In this document: positions 41,959 through 44,260 of the stretch, one piece after another
How positions within the stretch are numbered: position 1 is the first letter of the stretch
Layout: each line of letters begins with the position of its first letter
Origin: Chitinophagaceae bacterium
GTDB taxonomy: Bacteria; Bacteroidota; Bacteroidia; Chitinophagales; Chitinophagaceae
Direction: 5' to 3'
Assembly (NCBI GenBank): GCA_947466405.1
Contig: CANICR010000005.1
Span: forward strand, 1 to 44,260
Length of the DNA stretch: 44,260 nt
The notes under the pieces: model-generated
What the model saw: only the letters and a program-made list of their open reading frames with translations
Told to the model about the DNA's origin: nothing
The model's database searches: none
Made by a program: the position numbers and the translations under genes

Positions 41959-42948
41959 ATGAAAAAAACTATCGCAGTTATCGTTACTTACAATCGACAT
42001 TCATTATTAGTAGATTGCATTGAAGCTATACGGGCTCAAACTATTACCCCTCATGAAATATTAGTAGTTAATAATGGAAGCGCTGACTATACATCAGTGT
42101 GGCTAGATAATCAAACAGATATAAAGCATATTTATCAAGAAAATAGTGGTTCTGCAGGAGGATACCATACAGGGATAAATTATGCATATTCGCAAGGGTA
42201 TGATTTTGTTTGGTGTATGGATGATGATGGCTATCCCGCAAAAGACGCGTTAGAAAAACTACTACAAAATACAAGCGAATCCCCTGTGTTGTTAAATAGC
42301 GCAGTAATAGACAAATACGATAAACACTCATTTGTGTTTAAAACAAAACAATACAATAGCATACATCAAGTAAAAGAAAGTTCAATCAATGGCATTGCAC
42401 ATCCATTTAATGGAACCTTAATTGATCGATCCACCATTTCTATAGCAGGTCTCCCTGATGCATATTTATTTTATAAAGGTGCAGAAACTGAATACTTAAA
42501 TAGGATTACAGAAAAATTCAACATTCCAGCAAAAACAATTACCCAAAGTGTACATTTTCACCCACCAGTAATATCCTACAATAAAGAATGGGATTTAAAA
42601 TTGAATGGCTCAATGTATTTTATGTTAAGGAATCAATATCAAGCTAATGTTTCAAAATACAAATACAAGCCGATTGCTACGATGTTTTATTTAGGATTTA
42701 TTTACTCCTTTATTTTTGCAATAATCAAAACACAAAAATCAGACAAATCGAAAAAAATATCTATTTCACTTTTAGCCGGATTTGATGCAATAGCAAATAA
42801 TTTTTCTGCATCGCCGGCCTCCATTCAACAAAAAATAAACATACAATACAACAGCTCCTCATTGGTAATATTATTAACTTCAGTAAGGCAGTTTATATTA
42901 TCTGTATTTGTACCTTCTTATTCAATTTTACAAAAGGCAACTAGTTAA
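41959..42948 (+). CDS. Family 2 glycosyltransferase (GlfT/WbbO-like)
   Basis: A 329-residue GT2. KTIAVIVTYNRHSLLVDCI opens the fold, then ILVVNNGSADYTS, the GSAGGYHTGINYAYSQGYDFVW stretch and WCMDDDGYP, with DDD as the metal site. KGAETEYLNRI serves as the acceptor ED-like motif. The GSAGG...DDDG pattern is that of galactofuranosyl- or rhamnosyl-type transferases. A hydrophobic segment (MFYLGFIYSFIFAII, about residues 236-250) may attach it to the membrane. It follows the dTDP-sugar genes after 179 bases and is followed by a strong terminator. Confidence 0.87.
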   Translation: MKKTIAVIVTYNRHSLLVDCIEAIRAQTITPHEILVVNNGSADYTSVWLDNQTDIKHIYQENSGSAGGYHTGINYAYSQGYDFVWCMDDDGYPAKDALEKLLQNTSESPVLLNSAVIDKYDKHSFVFKTKQYNSIHQVKESSINGIAHPFNGTLIDRSTISIAGLPDAYLFYKGAETEYLNRITEKFNIPAKTITQSVHFHPPVISYNKEWDLKLNGSMYFMLRNQYQANVSKYKYKPIATMFYLGFIYSFIFAIIKTQKSDKSKKISISLLAGFDAIANNFSASPASIQQKINIQYNSSSLVILLTSVRQFILSVFVPSYSILQKATS

Positions 42949-42987
42949 TAGTGATTCTAGGAAATACTGTATCATTGAAATATAATT

Positions 42988-43008
42988 CCCGCTAACGGCG
43001 GGTTTTTT
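42988..43008 (+). terminator. Intrinsic terminator after the glycosyltransferase gene
   Basis: CCCGC and GCGGG form a 5-bp GC stem around TAACG, directly followed by six T. It lies 39 bases after the stop of the GT2 gene and ends the dTDP-sugar / GT block. Confidence 0.8.
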
Positions 43009-43074
43009 ATTTGAAAAAAATGAAGTACGTTTAAAAGCTATTATTTAAATGATTAATTTTAACTTCTAGAATTA

Positions 43075-43575
43075 ATGTCAATCATGTCAGAAGACTTCTA
43101 TCAACAGCTAAAAAAAGAAAATGAAGAACTCCATAAGGAGTTGGTAGATTTAAATTATCTCATTCAGTTAAGAGAGGAAGAGCTTGCCGAAATGAAAAAT
43201 GCTTCTAAGCATATTGCTGAAATGCATAGTAAAATAAATCTCAACCTATACGAGTTTGAGCAAATGCAAAATTTTATAGAAACAGAACAAAGGAAAATAG
43301 AAGGAGCAAAGAGAAGGGAAGAAAATCTGGAACAAGAGATTTTAGACTCAATTAAAATAGAAAAATCGTATTATGAAATAAGAGAAGAATTTGATAGCAA
43401 CAAAATTGCATTAAATGATCTTAATAATCAATTAAAAGAGGCGCTTAATATTTATAAAGAAGTAACTATTTTAAAGTCTAAGATATCAGAATTAGAAAGT
43501 AGTTTGGAAATAGCTTTATTAGACAATCATTTTTTAAAAGACGATTTGGCAGAAAAAAATAGCCATGAAAAATAA
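43075..43575 (+). CDS. Coiled-coil protein of unknown function (166 aa)
   Basis: A 166-residue cytoplasmic protein that is almost entirely alpha-helical with heptad-like leucine, isoleucine and glutamate spacing (LKKENEELHKELVDLNYLI, LREEELAEMKNASKHIAEM, LKSKISELESSLEIALL). No signal peptide, membrane segment or catalytic motif is visible. Start ATG at 43075, with a second ATG three codons later (MSEDFYQQ) as an alternative. It lies 6 bases before pdxH on the same strand, so the two are co-transcribed. No family is recognised; long coiled coils give little functional information. Confidence 0.65.
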   Translation: MSIMSEDFYQQLKKENEELHKELVDLNYLIQLREEELAEMKNASKHIAEMHSKINLNLYEFEQMQNFIETEQRKIEGAKRREENLEQEILDSIKIEKSYYEIREEFDSNKIALNDLNNQLKEALNIYKEVTILKSKISELESSLEIALLDNHFLKDDLAEKNSHEK

Positions 43576-43581
43576 TACACA

Positions 43582-44220
43582 ATGCAGAAAATAGCCAATA
43601 TTAGAAAGGAGTATATGTTGCAATCTCTATTAGAAAAAGATATAGATCAAAATCCTATTAATCAATTTGAAAAATGGTGGCAACAGGCTATTGAAAGTAA
43701 AATTGAAGAAGTTAATGCAATGACGCTTGCTACAGTAAATAAGGAAGGGCATCCTGCGGCCAGAATTGTATTGTTAAAAGGGTATGATGAAAATGGATTT
43801 GTGTTTTTTTCAAATTACAATAGTGATAAAGCAAAAAGCATTGAATCAAATCCAAATGTGTGTTTAGTGTTTTTTTGGAAAGAGTTAGAAAGGCAAATAA
43901 GAATTAACGGAACCGTTGAAAAAATTACTGAAGCGGAAAGTGATATTTATTTCAACTCCAGACCGTTAGTCAGTAAAATTGGAGCATGGGCTTCCCCGCA
44001 ATCACAGGAGTTGGCGTCAAGAATTGTTTTAGAAAATAGCTTTAATGAGTATCAAGAAAAATTTTCCAGCAAAGAAATAGCACGTCCGCCCTATTGGGGA
44101 GGATATAATGTTATTCCCAATAAAGTAGAATTTTGGCAAGGAAGACCAGGTAGATTACACGATCGGATTTTATATACACAAAAAGAAAAGAACTGGGTTA
44201 TCAATAGATTGGCGCCTTAA
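43582..44220 (+). CDS. pdxH: Pyridoxamine 5'-phosphate oxidase
   Basis: A 212-residue FMN-dependent PNPOx. The family signature runs IANIRKEYMLQSLLEKDI, MTLATVNKEGHPAARIVLLKGYDENGFVFFSNYNSDKA, the FFWKELERQIRINGTV segment, SKIGAWASPQSQ and the C-terminal VEFWQGRPGRLHDRILY followed by the terminal RLAP. It oxidises pyridoxamine or pyridoxine phosphate to PLP, the cofactor of the aminotransferase and PLP enzymes encoded in this window. Length and the C-terminal motif are complete. Start ATG. It is preceded by a coiled-coil gene (6-base gap). Confidence 0.95.
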   Translation: MQKIANIRKEYMLQSLLEKDIDQNPINQFEKWWQQAIESKIEEVNAMTLATVNKEGHPAARIVLLKGYDENGFVFFSNYNSDKAKSIESNPNVCLVFFWKELERQIRINGTVEKITEAESDIYFNSRPLVSKIGAWASPQSQELASRIVLENSFNEYQEKFSSKEIARPPYWGGYNVIPNKVEFWQGRPGRLHDRILYTQKEKNWVINRLAP

Positions 44221-44260
44221 AATTCGATCGCATTTATTTTATAATATCAATTTATAAATA

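Noticed and set aside
1-44260. tRNA genes, CRISPR repeats, insertion sequences and att sites.
   Set aside because: Reading both strands by eye I saw no cloverleaf-like CCA-ended genes, no regularly spaced repeats and no transposase or integrase frame. A covariance-model scan would be needed to exclude small RNAs.

Overview
The window looks like chromosomal DNA of a member of the Bacteroidota, probably the Chitinophagaceae or a close relative. The DNA is strongly AT-rich and ribosome binding sites of the Shine-Dalgarno type are almost absent. Several genes are preceded by the Bacteroidota sigma-70 -7 box TAnnTTTG, often as TATCTTTG followed by CAAA. Lineage-typical families include a DUF2911 secreted protein, a TIGR02757/DUF2400 protein, the coaX / SPYSRYGIGD outer-membrane protein / lptC trio and a short adenylate kinase. 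I see no tRNA, rRNA, CRISPR array, transposase, integrase or phage gene.

Layout. 1-405: the 3' end of an unrecognised gene. 415-9235: meaB, then surface-glycan genes: three minus-strand glycosyltransferases (GT), an MsbA-type ABC exporter, a plus-strand GT2 and a further minus-strand GT. 9333-12191: an enoyl-CoA hydratase/isomerase and paaZ. 12339-14891: adk, a class I aminotransferase and a two-gene unit of an 81-aa protein and a 41-aa lipoprotein. 14997-18925: a MurG-like GT, a GT2, an inositol-monophosphatase-family gene and thiL. 18928-22815: an accessory patch of three secreted unknowns, an XRE regulator and an S41 lipoprotein, with several inverted repeats in the divergent promoter region. 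22812-28531: an omega-amidase, DUF2911, asnB, and a metB-type / DUF2400 / small-protein operon. 28532-35298: fatty-acid hydroxylase, FAH-family hydrolase with flavin reductase, lysS, a DPP-IV-like peptidase and an ArsC-like protein. 35300-39072: an aldo/keto reductase and the lptC / outer-membrane protein / coaX operon. 39270-44220: rmlB, rmlA, a hexapeptide acyltransferase, a GT2, a terminator, a coiled-coil protein and pdxH.

Working together. Eight GTs, the exporter, asnB, rmlBA and the acyltransferase suggest envelope polysaccharide synthesis, interleaved with housekeeping genes rather than forming one clean cluster. LptC and the MsbA-like protein belong to lipopolysaccharide transport. 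PaaZ with its isomerase, and FAH with flavin reductase, point to aromatic-compound breakdown, but the rest of those pathways is outside the window.

I found no convincing new multi-gene defence or mobile system. The most interesting points are an easily missed 41-aa lipoprotein gene, stacked dyads between a secreted Cys-rich protein and an XRE regulator, a perfect hairpin between two secreted-protein genes, TTG starts confined to four GT genes, and a probably leaderless inositol-phosphatase transcript.
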